From assembly GCA_002352215.1 (NCBI GenBank), contig DEIB01000020.1:14227-21801 (forward strand): a stretch of DNA of 7,575 bases. The letters are read 5' to 3'. The position numbers were made by a program, and so were the translations under genes. This stretch comes from Chthonomonas sp. UBA2785. Lineage in GTDB: Bacteria; Armatimonadota; Fimbriimonadia; Fimbriimonadales; Fimbriimonadaceae. Below the pieces are notes generated by a model. It did no database searches, had not been told where the DNA came from, and worked only from the letters and a program-made list of their open reading frames with translations. Shown in pieces: positions 1-5,382 of this stretch (positions within the stretch are counted from its first letter, which is position 1; every line of letters starts with the position of its first letter).

Positions 1-1949
1 TCTTTGATCTCCCCGGGCAGGCGCTGCAGCGTGTACCACACTTCGGGGCTCCACAGGAACTCGTCGTTCGGCCCCTTCAGGTCGCCCAGGTGCAGATACA
101 CCACGGTGCCGGCCTGCAGCCCCTCGATATCTAACCAAAGGGTGCGGCGGTCGGGGCTCAGGCGGGTTTGGGAGATGGGGAGATTCTTCTCGTCCACCTT
201 GGGGCCGCCGTAGGCAATGGTGGCCTCGTAGCGCCAGCTCTTGGCCTTGATTTTGCCGAGCAGATCTTCCATGCCCGGGGCCAGCGGGTGCGTGAATTGC
301 ACCTGGAACCCACCCTGGCGCGCGCCTACTTCCAGCATCTCAAACGGCACCTTGCCGGTGGGGCGCAGGCGTTCTAGCCCGAACTTGTGGCCCAGGTGGT
401 TCCAGTTGCCGTTGCTGCCAATCCCCCCGGCGTAGAGCGCGCCATCCGGCCCCCACGCCAAACGGTTGATTCCGGCCTCTAATCCCTGGCTGTGCCGGTA
501 CACCGCGCCCTGATATTGCCCGTTCACTTTCTCCAGTTGCAGGCGCTTCAGGCCGCCGTGGGTCACGTCGCCAATCAGCATTTGCCCCCGGTAGGGGCCA
601 TCCGGAATCAGGATCATCTGCGCGGGGCTATTGCCAATCTCGCCGTGCGGGAACCACACTGCCACCGAACTTTCATCGGCATCACCATAAGGTTGTTCTT
701 GGTGCAGATACCGCGCGCCGGGGCGGATGTGATAGAGCGGGCTGGCGGGCAGCCACGATCCCTGGTTGTCGGCCACAAACATCTGGCCGTCCACGCCCAG
801 GTTCATGCCGTTGGGGGTGCGCAGGCCGCGCGCCACCGCCTCCCACTGGCCCGTGGCGGGGTCGATCTTGTAGAGGTTGCCCGGGCCTTCGGGGGTGGAA
901 TAGGCGGGTTCACCGGGCTTCTGCGAAGGCGTGTAGTTGGTGTGGCCGCCGCGCAGGGGCACGCTGGAGCTGATGTAGAACGAGCCTTGGAACGGCAGCA
1001 GATTGAACGTGAACTCGTGGTAATTGGGGCTGACCCCCCAGCCGGAGGCCACCACGTCGTATTCATCCGCGCGGTCGTCGCCGTTGGTGTCGCGCAGGCG
1101 CGTGATCTCGCCCTTCTGCGTCACATAGAGGTCGCCTTTCCAGTAGGCGATGCCCAGCGGCTCGCCCAGCCCTTCGGCAAAGAGATGGGCTTTGGCCCGG
1201 CCCGGCTTGTCCAGGTCGCTCAGCAGATACACCGCGCCGCGCTCATCCCAGGTGCACACGGCCAGGCGGCCATCGGGCAAGAAAACCATGCCCCCCACGG
1301 CGGGGCGGAAATCTTCGCCGCGTATCTCTTCCAGCGCAAAGCTGGGGTGGATGGATTCCAGCGGGCGGCGGTCGCCGGGGCGCGTGGTGGGGGCGCCCAG
1401 GGTGGCCCGCTTGGGGCCGGGGTTCACCACAAAGGTCTGGCCGGGGTCGGTGGTCAGCAGCCCGGGGGCCAGGGCGCGATATTCGGCTTCGTCGGTGCGC
1501 TTCCAGCGGATATCCAAGCTGAAATCGCCCTCGTTGTGCATGATGAAGGCCTTCAGGTTGGTGCGCCCCACGGGCAGGCGATATTGCCCGCGCCACAACC
1601 CGGTCTCGCGGCGGAAGGTGCCGTCGGTGGTGTTCAGCATCGTTTCCCCGGAGAGAGACATGCGCACCAGGGAGGTAGTGCGGACCTCAAAATCGTAGGT
1701 GGCGGCGCGGTCCACTTGCAGGCGGGTGGTCACCTCGGCGTAGAAGTTCTGGGCCACCGGGGCGTCATCGGTTTTGAAGGGGCCATTGAGCGGGAACGAA
1801 GGCGTGACGAAGTAGGCGTTGGGCACCTGCCCCTGCACCAGCTGCGGGATTCCACCAAAAGGTTGCTCCAGCTGCCAGGCCATCACGGTCATGCCGGGGG
1901 CGCTCGCCTGGGGGGTGGCCAGCAGCAGGGCCAGCAGGGCGGTGGTCAT
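1..1949 (-). CDS. Secreted PA14 + beta-propeller protein (sugar dehydrogenase-like, DUF7133/auracyanin-family type), 3' end beyond window
   Basis: This reading frame stays open for 649 codons from the ATG at 1949 to the left edge, so the stop codon lies outside the window. Residues 1-17 form a short signal peptide ending in ASA. Residues 45-150 look like a PA14 beta-barrel (Y-x-F near 85-87, then an L-x-x-G-x-x-x-L strand and a closing D-I-R-W-K). Residues 200-530 look like a six-bladed propeller of the glucose/sorbosone dehydrogenase kind, with blade-like strings LPDGRLAV (224-231), DGQMFVADN (387-395) and GPDGALYAGG (500-509). Residues 534-640 match the C-terminal beta domain that often follows such propellers (VPFEMLEV, YGGPK, SPEVWYTL). 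No CxxCH haem motif is seen. The family is widespread in Planctomycetota and relatives; a role in carbohydrate oxidation or binding is usually assumed, so substrate and activity are unknown here. The start is well supported by a strong Shine-Dalgarno sequence and the ATGA overlap with the upstream gene. The protein probably ends close to the window edge. Confidence 0.88.
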   Translation of the reverse strand, partial: MTTALLALLLATPQASAPGMTVMAWQLEQPFGGIPQLVQGQVPNAYFVTPSFPLNGPFKTDDAPVAQNFYAEVTTRLQVDRAATYDFEVRTTSLVRMSLSGETMLNTTDGTFRRETGLWRGQYRLPVGRTNLKAFIMHNEGDFSLDIRWKRTDEAEYRALAPGLLTTDPGQTFVVNPGPKRATLGAPTTRPGDRRPLESIHPSFALEEIRGEDFRPAVGGMVFLPDGRLAVCTWDERGAVYLLSDLDKPGRAKAHLFAEGLGEPLGIAYWKGDLYVTQKGEITRLRDTNGDDRADEYDVVASGWGVSPNYHEFTFNLLPFQGSFYISSSVPLRGGHTNYTPSQKPGEPAYSTPEGPGNLYKIDPATGQWEAVARGLRTPNGMNLGVDGQMFVADNQGSWLPASPLYHIRPGARYLHQEQPYGDADESSVAVWFPHGEIGNSPAQMILIPDGPYRGQMLIGDVTHGGLKRLQLEKVNGQYQGAVYRHSQGLEAGINRLAWGPDGALYAGGIGSNGNWNHLGHKFGLERLRPTGKVPFEMLEVGARQGGFQVQFTHPLAPGMEDLLGKIKAKSWRYEATIAYGGPKVDEKNLPISQTRLSPDRRTLWLDIEGLQAGTVVYLHLGDLKGPNDEFLWSPEVWYTLQRLPGEIK

Positions 1950-2824
1950 CGTCGCACCTCCACAGTGGCCTCGGCGGCCTCGCCCAGGGTGGGGTCGGGC
2001 AGGTTGGGTTGATAGGTGCGCAGGGTCAGCGCGGGGCCGGCGGCGGTGGCGCGGTAGCGCATGATGAGGAGGGAGCCTTCCATGGTCAAGGTGAGTTCAA
2101 TCGGTCGGGCATCGGCGGTGAACCGAATGGTGGTTTTGTCGCCGTCGCGGTGGTAGCCCCGGAACTGCACGGGCACCGGAGTCTCCCCCCGGAACCATGC
2201 CAGCCGGTCGCCAAACAGGCGGGCGCGGCGCACATCCTTGGGGGCCTTCAGCGTGGGGGCGGAGATGCGGATCTGGCCCTGGAAACGGCCGGGCAGGGCG
2301 GGCATCTGCTTGTAGTTCCACTGCCACACGTTGGGGCCGCTGATAGTGTTGGAGGAGAGGTATTGGTAAACGGGCTGGCGGCTGGCATCGCTGAGTTCGA
2401 TGGCCACCGAGTCGGTGTCGCCGCGCTCTTCAAAGGCAAAGTAGAGCGGCCCCCAGTTCTCGAGGTTGAAGGGGCGGGATTCGACGGCGTGACCCACCTG
2501 GGTGAAGCGCCAGACGGGGTCGGCGACCGGAGAGGGCTGGCCGAAATCGGTGGGGCCGAGCACCTGGCTGGGGACCTCGTAGAGGCTGCGCCCCTCGCCG
2601 AGGGAGTTCTCCTGGCTGAAATCGTAGACCTTGCCCCGGTAGTTGATGCGGCCGTGCCACACCCGGCGCACCGCGCACACATCCGGGGAGAACACGGCGT
2701 AGATGCCCCCGTCGCCGGGCTCATTGAGGAGGCGGACGATGAGCTGGCGGGGACGGTCTTCGAACACCGCCCGGAAGGCGGCCGGCTCTTGCGGCGGGGC
2801 GAGCAACGCGATCAACCCAATCAC
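1946..2824 (-). CDS. Possibly exported beta-rich protein, first gene of the operon with the PA14/propeller protein
   Basis: The protein has 292 residues. The chosen start is GTG at 2824; the frame stays open upstream to 2917 but contains no ATG, GTG or TTG there, and no convincing Shine-Dalgarno sequence is visible. Residues 1-9 (MIGLIALLA) are a short hydrophobic stretch that could be a minimal signal peptide. The body is rich in beta-strand patterns and has no enzyme motif that I recognise. Two stretches, FEDRPRQLIVRLL...GIYAVFSPDVCAVRRVWHG (about 21-58) and PVPVQFRGYHRDGDKT (about 215-231), resemble regions that in Bacteroidota and Planctomycetota occur inside long PQQ/cytochrome c-linked sugar dehydrogenase-like proteins; this comparison is from memory. 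Its stop codon overlaps the start of the PA14/propeller gene in the same order as those regions occur in the fused proteins. I infer that the two products act together outside the cytoplasm. The function is unknown. Confidence 0.8.
   Translation of the reverse strand: MIGLIALLAPPQEPAAFRAVFEDRPRQLIVRLLNEPGDGGIYAVFSPDVCAVRRVWHGRINYRGKVYDFSQENSLGEGRSLYEVPSQVLGPTDFGQPSPVADPVWRFTQVGHAVESRPFNLENWGPLYFAFEERGDTDSVAIELSDASRQPVYQYLSSNTISGPNVWQWNYKQMPALPGRFQGQIRISAPTLKAPKDVRRARLFGDRLAWFRGETPVPVQFRGYHRDGDKTTIRFTADARPIELTLTMEGSLLIMRYRATAAGPALTLRTYQPNLPDPTLGEAAEATVEVRR
1956..1961 (-). promoter_or_regulatory. Shine-Dalgarno sequence GGAGGT for the PA14/propeller gene
   Basis: GGAGGT on the minus strand sits 6 bases before the ATG at 1949, inside the last codons of the upstream gene. 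It fixes the start of the PA14/propeller gene and, with the ATGA stop/start overlap (1949-1946), points to translational coupling of the two genes. Confidence 0.8.
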
Positions 2825-2870
2825 GCTCGCAGAGTACCGCCATCGCCCTGAGGGGACAGCCTGGGCTTGG

Positions 2871-2939
2871 GGGGTAAATTGAGGGTTAGACCATGCGGGC
2901 TTCTTGGATGGTGGGAATCACGGTTTTGGTTGGCTGCTG
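2871..2939 (+). repeat. Direct repeat, left copy (partner at 3510-3579)
   Basis: About 70 bases run in parallel with 3510-3579. Two substitutions lie near 2887 and 2890, and one G is missing in the run near 2928. The repeat covers the GGGGTAAATTGAGGG leader and the first codons of a lipoprotein gene. The similarity ends abruptly just before the palindrome at 2941. Confidence 0.85.
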
Positions 2940-2940
2940 A
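2893..2940 (+). pseudogene. 5' remnant of a lipoprotein gene of the tandem array
   Basis: The ATG at 2893 opens the same first 12 codons as the lipoprotein gene at 3532 (MRASWMVGITVL). One G is missing from the GGG run, so the frame shifts and ends at TGA 2938-2940 after only 15 residues. No mature-protein sequence of the family follows: after 2940 comes a 14-base palindrome and then the next gene's leader. The simplest reading is a truncated copy left by a duplication and deletion within the array. By chance or otherwise the shifted peptide ends in Leu-Val-Gly-Cys-stop, which is itself a valid lipobox. The GAGGG upstream is retained at the same spacing as in the intact copy. Confidence 0.7.
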
Positions 2941-2954
2941 TGGACTGCAGTCCA
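2941..2954. repeat. Perfect 14-base palindrome TGGACTGCAGTCCA
   Basis: The sequence reads the same on both strands over 14 bases. It sits exactly where similarity to the right copy of the direct repeat stops, between the lipoprotein remnant and the leader of the next gene. It could be an operator for a dimeric regulator or a rearrangement junction; the sequence alone does not decide. Confidence 0.6.
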
Positions 2955-3000
2955 CCGCCGTCAAGTGCAAAGGAAATCAACGGTGAATGATCGAATGACC

Positions 3001-3426
3001 ATGCGACCGGCACTTGTTTTGCTTCCTGTCGCTGTTGCCATCACCTTTGGCTGCGCTAAGCAAGAGACGTTTAGCCTGCCTTTGGAATCTGATCCCTTTT
3101 TTCTAGGTAGCCAGCGTACTGTAATCCGACCGGTCGGTGATCCCTGGGTCATTCACTATTTTCCGAATGAATCTCCGGACGCGGTTCTGTCACGAATTGA
3201 GAATGCGGCATTCTTCAAAGAACACCAGTTTCGGCGCGTAGTGAAACTACGTAATGGCAAATACTCTATATCCTTACCTACGAAAGGTGTTGGAAGCGGC
3301 AGTAATCAGAAGCCTCTCGCTGCAATTATGGTCTATTCTGGCCGGGCAACGCCTGAACTGAAGGTAATTGAGGGTTCGTCTGGAACAACAGTTGAATTGC
3401 TCCCATCACTCCGGAATGAAAACTGA
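3001..3426 (+). CDS. Small putative lipoprotein, tandem-array member 1
   Basis: The protein has 141 residues from ATG 3001. It begins with a signal peptide (MRPALVLLPVAVAITFGC) whose cysteine 18 would be the lipidation site, although the lipobox TFGC is degenerate. The start was chosen because its leader aligns with those of the two downstream paralogues, which also begin Met-Arg. GTG at 2983 is a real alternative, with AGGA at 2971-2974 spaced 8 bases before it. The mature part shares a core with the gene at 4113: PLExDPxFxG (27-36), TVxxPVGxPW (40-49), YFxNE (53-57) and AAFF (69-72). The C-terminus (GTTVELLP) resembles the C-terminal beta strand of the other members. I do not recognise the family; a periplasmic or outer-membrane-anchored location is likely. 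Its base composition is visibly poorer in G+C than the genes to either side of the array. Confidence 0.8.
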   Translation: MRPALVLLPVAVAITFGCAKQETFSLPLESDPFFLGSQRTVIRPVGDPWVIHYFPNESPDAVLSRIENAAFFKEHQFRRVVKLRNGKYSISLPTKGVGSGSNQKPLAAIMVYSGRATPELKVIEGSSGTTVELLPSLRNEN

Positions 3427-3434
3427 TTTACTCG

Positions 3435-3521
3435 CTGCTCGGCCGCCGGTCCACCACCGTCTATGACCTCGCGGATCAAGTGATGGCCTCGGTGGGTCGC
3501 CTACGTTCGGGGGTAAATTGA
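3435..3521 (+). other. Conserved leader segment (LGRRSTTVY), copy before array member 2
   Basis: Read in frame, this segment gives LLGRRSTTVY-D-LA-D-QV and ends at TGA 3519-3521, exactly 10 bases before the ATG of the lipoprotein gene at 3532. The matching segment before the gene at 4113 differs mainly at third codon positions (GGC/GGT, CGG/CGA, ACC/ACT, GTG/GTT) or by conservative change (Asp/Glu), which suggests that it was, or is, translated in this frame. There is no ATG, GTG or TTG start between the last upstream stop (3417-3419) and the motif; only CTG codons are available. It is therefore either a decayed 3' end of a duplicated upstream gene or a leader peptide with an unusual start. 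Confidence 0.55.
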
Positions 3522-3579
3522 GGGTAAGGCCATGCGGGCTTCTTGGATGGTGGGAATCACGGTTTTGGGTTGGCTGCTG
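3510..3579 (+). repeat. Direct repeat, right copy (partner at 2871-2939)
   Basis: This copy holds the leader stop codon, the GAGGG ribosome-binding site and the first 16 codons of the intact lipoprotein gene at 3532. It is nearly identical to 2871-2939, whereas the mature lipoproteins of the array are strongly diverged, so this duplication looks much younger than the array. Confidence 0.85.
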
Positions 3580-3942
3580 GTGAGCTGCCAACCAGGTAAT
3601 CATGTCGAGAAGTCGGTTCCACTTGAAGAGCGGTTGCCAATTCTGGTGGGAGCACAGCGTACTGACAACGGAAGTCGTGATGGTCGAATAGTTGCGTATT
3701 ATCTCTCCAATGCAACTCACGATCAGGTAGCCGAAAGCGTGCTGCGTCAATTGAAGGACGTTGGGCGTGAATGGCAGAAAGCCCAAGTTGTTCCGCAGAA
3801 TCGCGTGTGGCTTGAGCCAATGCTCCCAGGTGACACAAGTAGTCCGAAGAGTATCCTGATCGAGACAGGAGAGCCATCAGGCTTCGAGGCTTTAAAGCAA
3901 AGCCGAAGGCTCGTTGGCACTACGATTGTTTATTTCTACTAG
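3532..3942 (+). CDS. Small putative lipoprotein, tandem-array member 2 (divergent)
   Basis: The protein has 136 residues. ATG 3532 follows GAGGG (3520-3524) by 7 bases. A signal peptide with a canonical lipobox, Leu-Val-Ser-Cys, places the lipidated cysteine at residue 19. The mature part is the most diverged of the three paralogues but keeps PLExxxPxLVGAQRT (30-44), the YYLSNATHDQV segment that matches YFxNE(S/T)xD in the others, and a GTTIVYFY C-terminal strand. It lacks the PVGxPW and AAFF motifs. It has only one cysteine and no transmembrane segment after the signal. The function is unknown; the product is presumably membrane-anchored facing the periplasm or cell surface. Codon usage is mixed and visibly less G+C-rich than the gene at 4113. 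The first 16 codons are shared almost perfectly with the remnant at 2893. Confidence 0.8.
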   Translation: MRASWMVGITVLGWLLVSCQPGNHVEKSVPLEERLPILVGAQRTDNGSRDGRIVAYYLSNATHDQVAESVLRQLKDVGREWQKAQVVPQNRVWLEPMLPGDTSSPKSILIETGEPSGFEALKQSRRLVGTTIVYFY

Positions 3943-3979
3943 TGAGCTTAGCAGTAGTTTCCATTTAGGTTCACGCGAT

Positions 3980-4102
3980 GTGCTCGGTCGCCGATCCACT
4001 ACCGTCTATGAACTCGCGGGTCAAGTTACGGTCTCGATGGACACCCACGGCCAACGCAGCCGCTCCGCCCCGCCTAAATCCGTAAACCAGCGGGTAATTT
4101 AG
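3980..4102 (+). other. Conserved leader segment (LGRRSTTVY), copy before array member 3
   Basis: From GTG 3980 the frame reads VLGRRSTTVY-E-LA-G-QV and runs 40 codons to TAG 4100-4102, again exactly 10 bases before the lipoprotein ATG at 4113. The frame is also open further upstream to a TTG at 3914, which overlaps the end of the preceding lipoprotein gene. The copy is longer than the one at 3435 because of an arginine/serine/proline-rich stretch before the stop. GTG 3980 aligns with CTG 3435 of the other copy. Whether it is translated is not known; third-position differences between the copies favour past or present coding. Confidence 0.55.
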
Positions 4103-4112
4103 CCGCACCACC

Positions 4113-4511
4113 ATGCGAAAAGCTCACCTCCTCGCCGCCCTGGCGCTCCCGCTCGGCCTGGCCGTGGCCTGCCAATCCCAAACCGTCGGGCAAGCGCCGC
4201 TGGAAGACGACCCCGTCTTCGTCGGCGCGGAAAAGACCGTGCTGAGCCCGGTGGGCGAGCCCTGGACGATGTTCTACTTTGCCAACGAAACCCAGGATTC
4301 GCTGAAGGACAAGCTCGCGGGCGCGGCCTTCTTTTCCAGCCTGGGGTTCCAGCCGTTTGAGAAACTGGTGACAGGTGAGTTCAAGTCCAGCCGCAAGGGG
4401 CGTTCCGCCGCCGAGAAGACCCTGATGATCACGGTTTACGTGGGCAAGCGCAACCCCGCCGACAACAGCCAGGCCAGCCCGGACGGGGCCACGGCCCTGA
4501 TTGTGCAATAA
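4113..4511 (+). CDS. Small putative lipoprotein, tandem-array member 3
   Basis: The protein has 132 residues. The signal peptide MRKAHLLAALALPLGLAVAC has its likely lipidated cysteine at residue 20 (lipobox AVAC). The mature core aligns well with the gene at 3001: PLEDDPVFVG (29-38), TVLSPVGEPW (42-51), YFANE (55-59) and AAFF (71-74). A basic stretch (FKSSRKGRS) and a C-terminal strand (GATALIVQ) follow. The start fits the leader alignment with the paralogues, but no Shine-Dalgarno sequence is visible where the gene at 3532 has GAGGG. Composition is clearly G+C-rich, like the genes outside the array and unlike its two paralogues, so this may be the resident ancestral copy. It ends only 6 bases from the stop of the convergent metallopeptidase gene, with no hairpin terminator between them. 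The family is not recognised. Confidence 0.85.
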   Translation: MRKAHLLAALALPLGLAVACQSQTVGQAPLEDDPVFVGAEKTVLSPVGEPWTMFYFANETQDSLKDKLAGAAFFSSLGFQPFEKLVTGEFKSSRKGRSAAEKTLMITVYVGKRNPADNSQASPDGATALIVQ

Positions 4512-4517
4512 GCGCGC

Positions 4518-5261
4518 TTACTTAAACTCGGCCTTAAACTCGTCCCACAGTTCGTCGGCGGTCTTGCCGGTCAGTTCCTTGAACACCGGCATGGGGTCCT
4601 TGCCCAGGCGCATGTGGTGGTCCAGCGTGGGCACCAGCCGCCGGTCGTACTTCTGCTCGATGAAGGCCAGCCACACGGCGGTGGTGCGGTAGGCATCGGT
4701 GTATTTGGCGCGGCTGAAATCCGGCACCGTGCGCCCGCGCGTGGCGTGCAGTTGGGGTTCGTAGCGCCACCAGCGGATGTAATCCGAGATCCCTTCGGTC
4801 AGCCAGCCTGCATCAATTTCGTTGCGCGGATACTGCTGGATGGCGTGGCTGAGCTCGTGGATGACCATGCCCAGGTCATCGGGGCGCTGGGCGATCCATT
4901 CGCCATTGATGGTGATGGTGCCGCCGCTGCAATAGGCGGGCACGTTCAGCGTTTTTTTGAACACCAGCGTGATGCGGGCGGGCGGCTGGAACTTGCGGCC
5001 GGTGGGCTGCCCGGTGACCGGGTGGCGGCCATCGGTGGCCATCATTTGGGTGAGGGGGCCGTACCACTCGCGGACCAGGGCGGCGGCTTGCTCCGCCCAC
5101 ACCTTGCTCTCGGGGGAATCTGTAACGTCGATCTCCACCGGCGGGCAGGGGAGGCTGGGGGCCAGCGGGTAGACGAAGCGGGCCAGGTTCGGGGCAGGGG
5201 TCTGGGTGGTGGTTTGTGCGGGGCTGTGCGCGGCCAGCAAAAAGGCGAGGGAAGTGAGCAT
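4518..5261 (-). CDS. Secreted zinc metallopeptidase-like protein of the basic secretory protein (BSP) family
   Basis: The protein has 247 residues from ATG 5261. The frame is open further upstream, but that extension overlaps the PEP-CTERM gene and is low-complexity shadow sequence. Residues 1-16 (MLTSLAFLLA...SPAQ) are a short signal peptide. The key motif is His-Glu-Leu-Ser-His at 135-139, preceded by GMVI and followed by GWLTEGISDYIRWW at 152-165. This is the pattern of the plant and bacterial basic secretory protein family (Pfam BSP), in which HExxH binds zinc and a downstream acidic residue, here probably Glu156 or Asp160, completes the site. Residues 95-125 (RITLVFKK...GGTITINGEWI) form the beta strands that precede the active-site helix in this fold. 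It probably acts outside the cytoplasm on proteins or peptides; the substrate is unknown. It lies downstream of the PEP-CTERM gene on the same strand but beyond a terminator-like hairpin, so it is probably transcribed separately. Confidence 0.87.
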   Translation of the reverse strand: MLTSLAFLLAAHSPAQTTTQTPAPNLARFVYPLAPSLPCPPVEIDVTDSPESKVWAEQAAALVREWYGPLTQMMATDGRHPVTGQPTGRKFQPPARITLVFKKTLNVPAYCSGGTITINGEWIAQRPDDLGMVIHELSHAIQQYPRNEIDAGWLTEGISDYIRWWRYEPQLHATRGRTVPDFSRAKYTDAYRTTAVWLAFIEQKYDRRLVPTLDHHMRLGKDPMPVFKELTGKTADELWDEFKAEFK

Positions 5262-5330
5262 GGTCCGCAGGGAAGTTACCGGATGGGACGGCGCGGGGGT
5301 TCCATTGTGAGGGTGGCGACAAACAGGAAT

Positions 5331-5360
5331 TCCCCTCCTCCCCACAGGGGGAAGAGGGGA
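5331..5360 (-). terminator. Terminator-like hairpin after the PEP-CTERM gene
   Basis: A 13-base-pair stem (5331-5343 with 5348-5360) closes a 4-base loop (5344-5347). The only imperfect position, 5338 with 5353, is a C-A mismatch if read on the plus strand but a G-U wobble in minus-strand RNA, so the hairpin fits the minus strand. It begins about 20 bases after the PEP-CTERM stop codon. The T-rich tract after the stem is weak (TTCCTGTTTGT), so it may be an inefficient or Rho-assisted terminator or an mRNA end stabiliser. Confidence 0.65.
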
Positions 5361-5382
5361 CTTCTCAGGCTCCGGCGCGAGT

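Noticed and set aside
492..2012. Long plus-strand open frame of 506 codons
   Set aside because: It lies opposite the PA14/propeller gene, whose minus-strand translation has a signal peptide, PA14 and propeller motifs throughout. The plus-strand product is a low-information Gly/Ala/His/Val mixture typical of GC-rich antisense shadows.
2009..2851. Plus-strand open frame of 280 codons
   Set aside because: It is antisense to the first gene of the left operon, has no recognisable domain, and has the same shadow composition.
2860..3000. Sigma-70 promoter for the lipoprotein array
   Set aside because: TAAATT (2875-2880) resembles a -10 element, but it is part of the repeated leader and no -35 element lies at the right distance.
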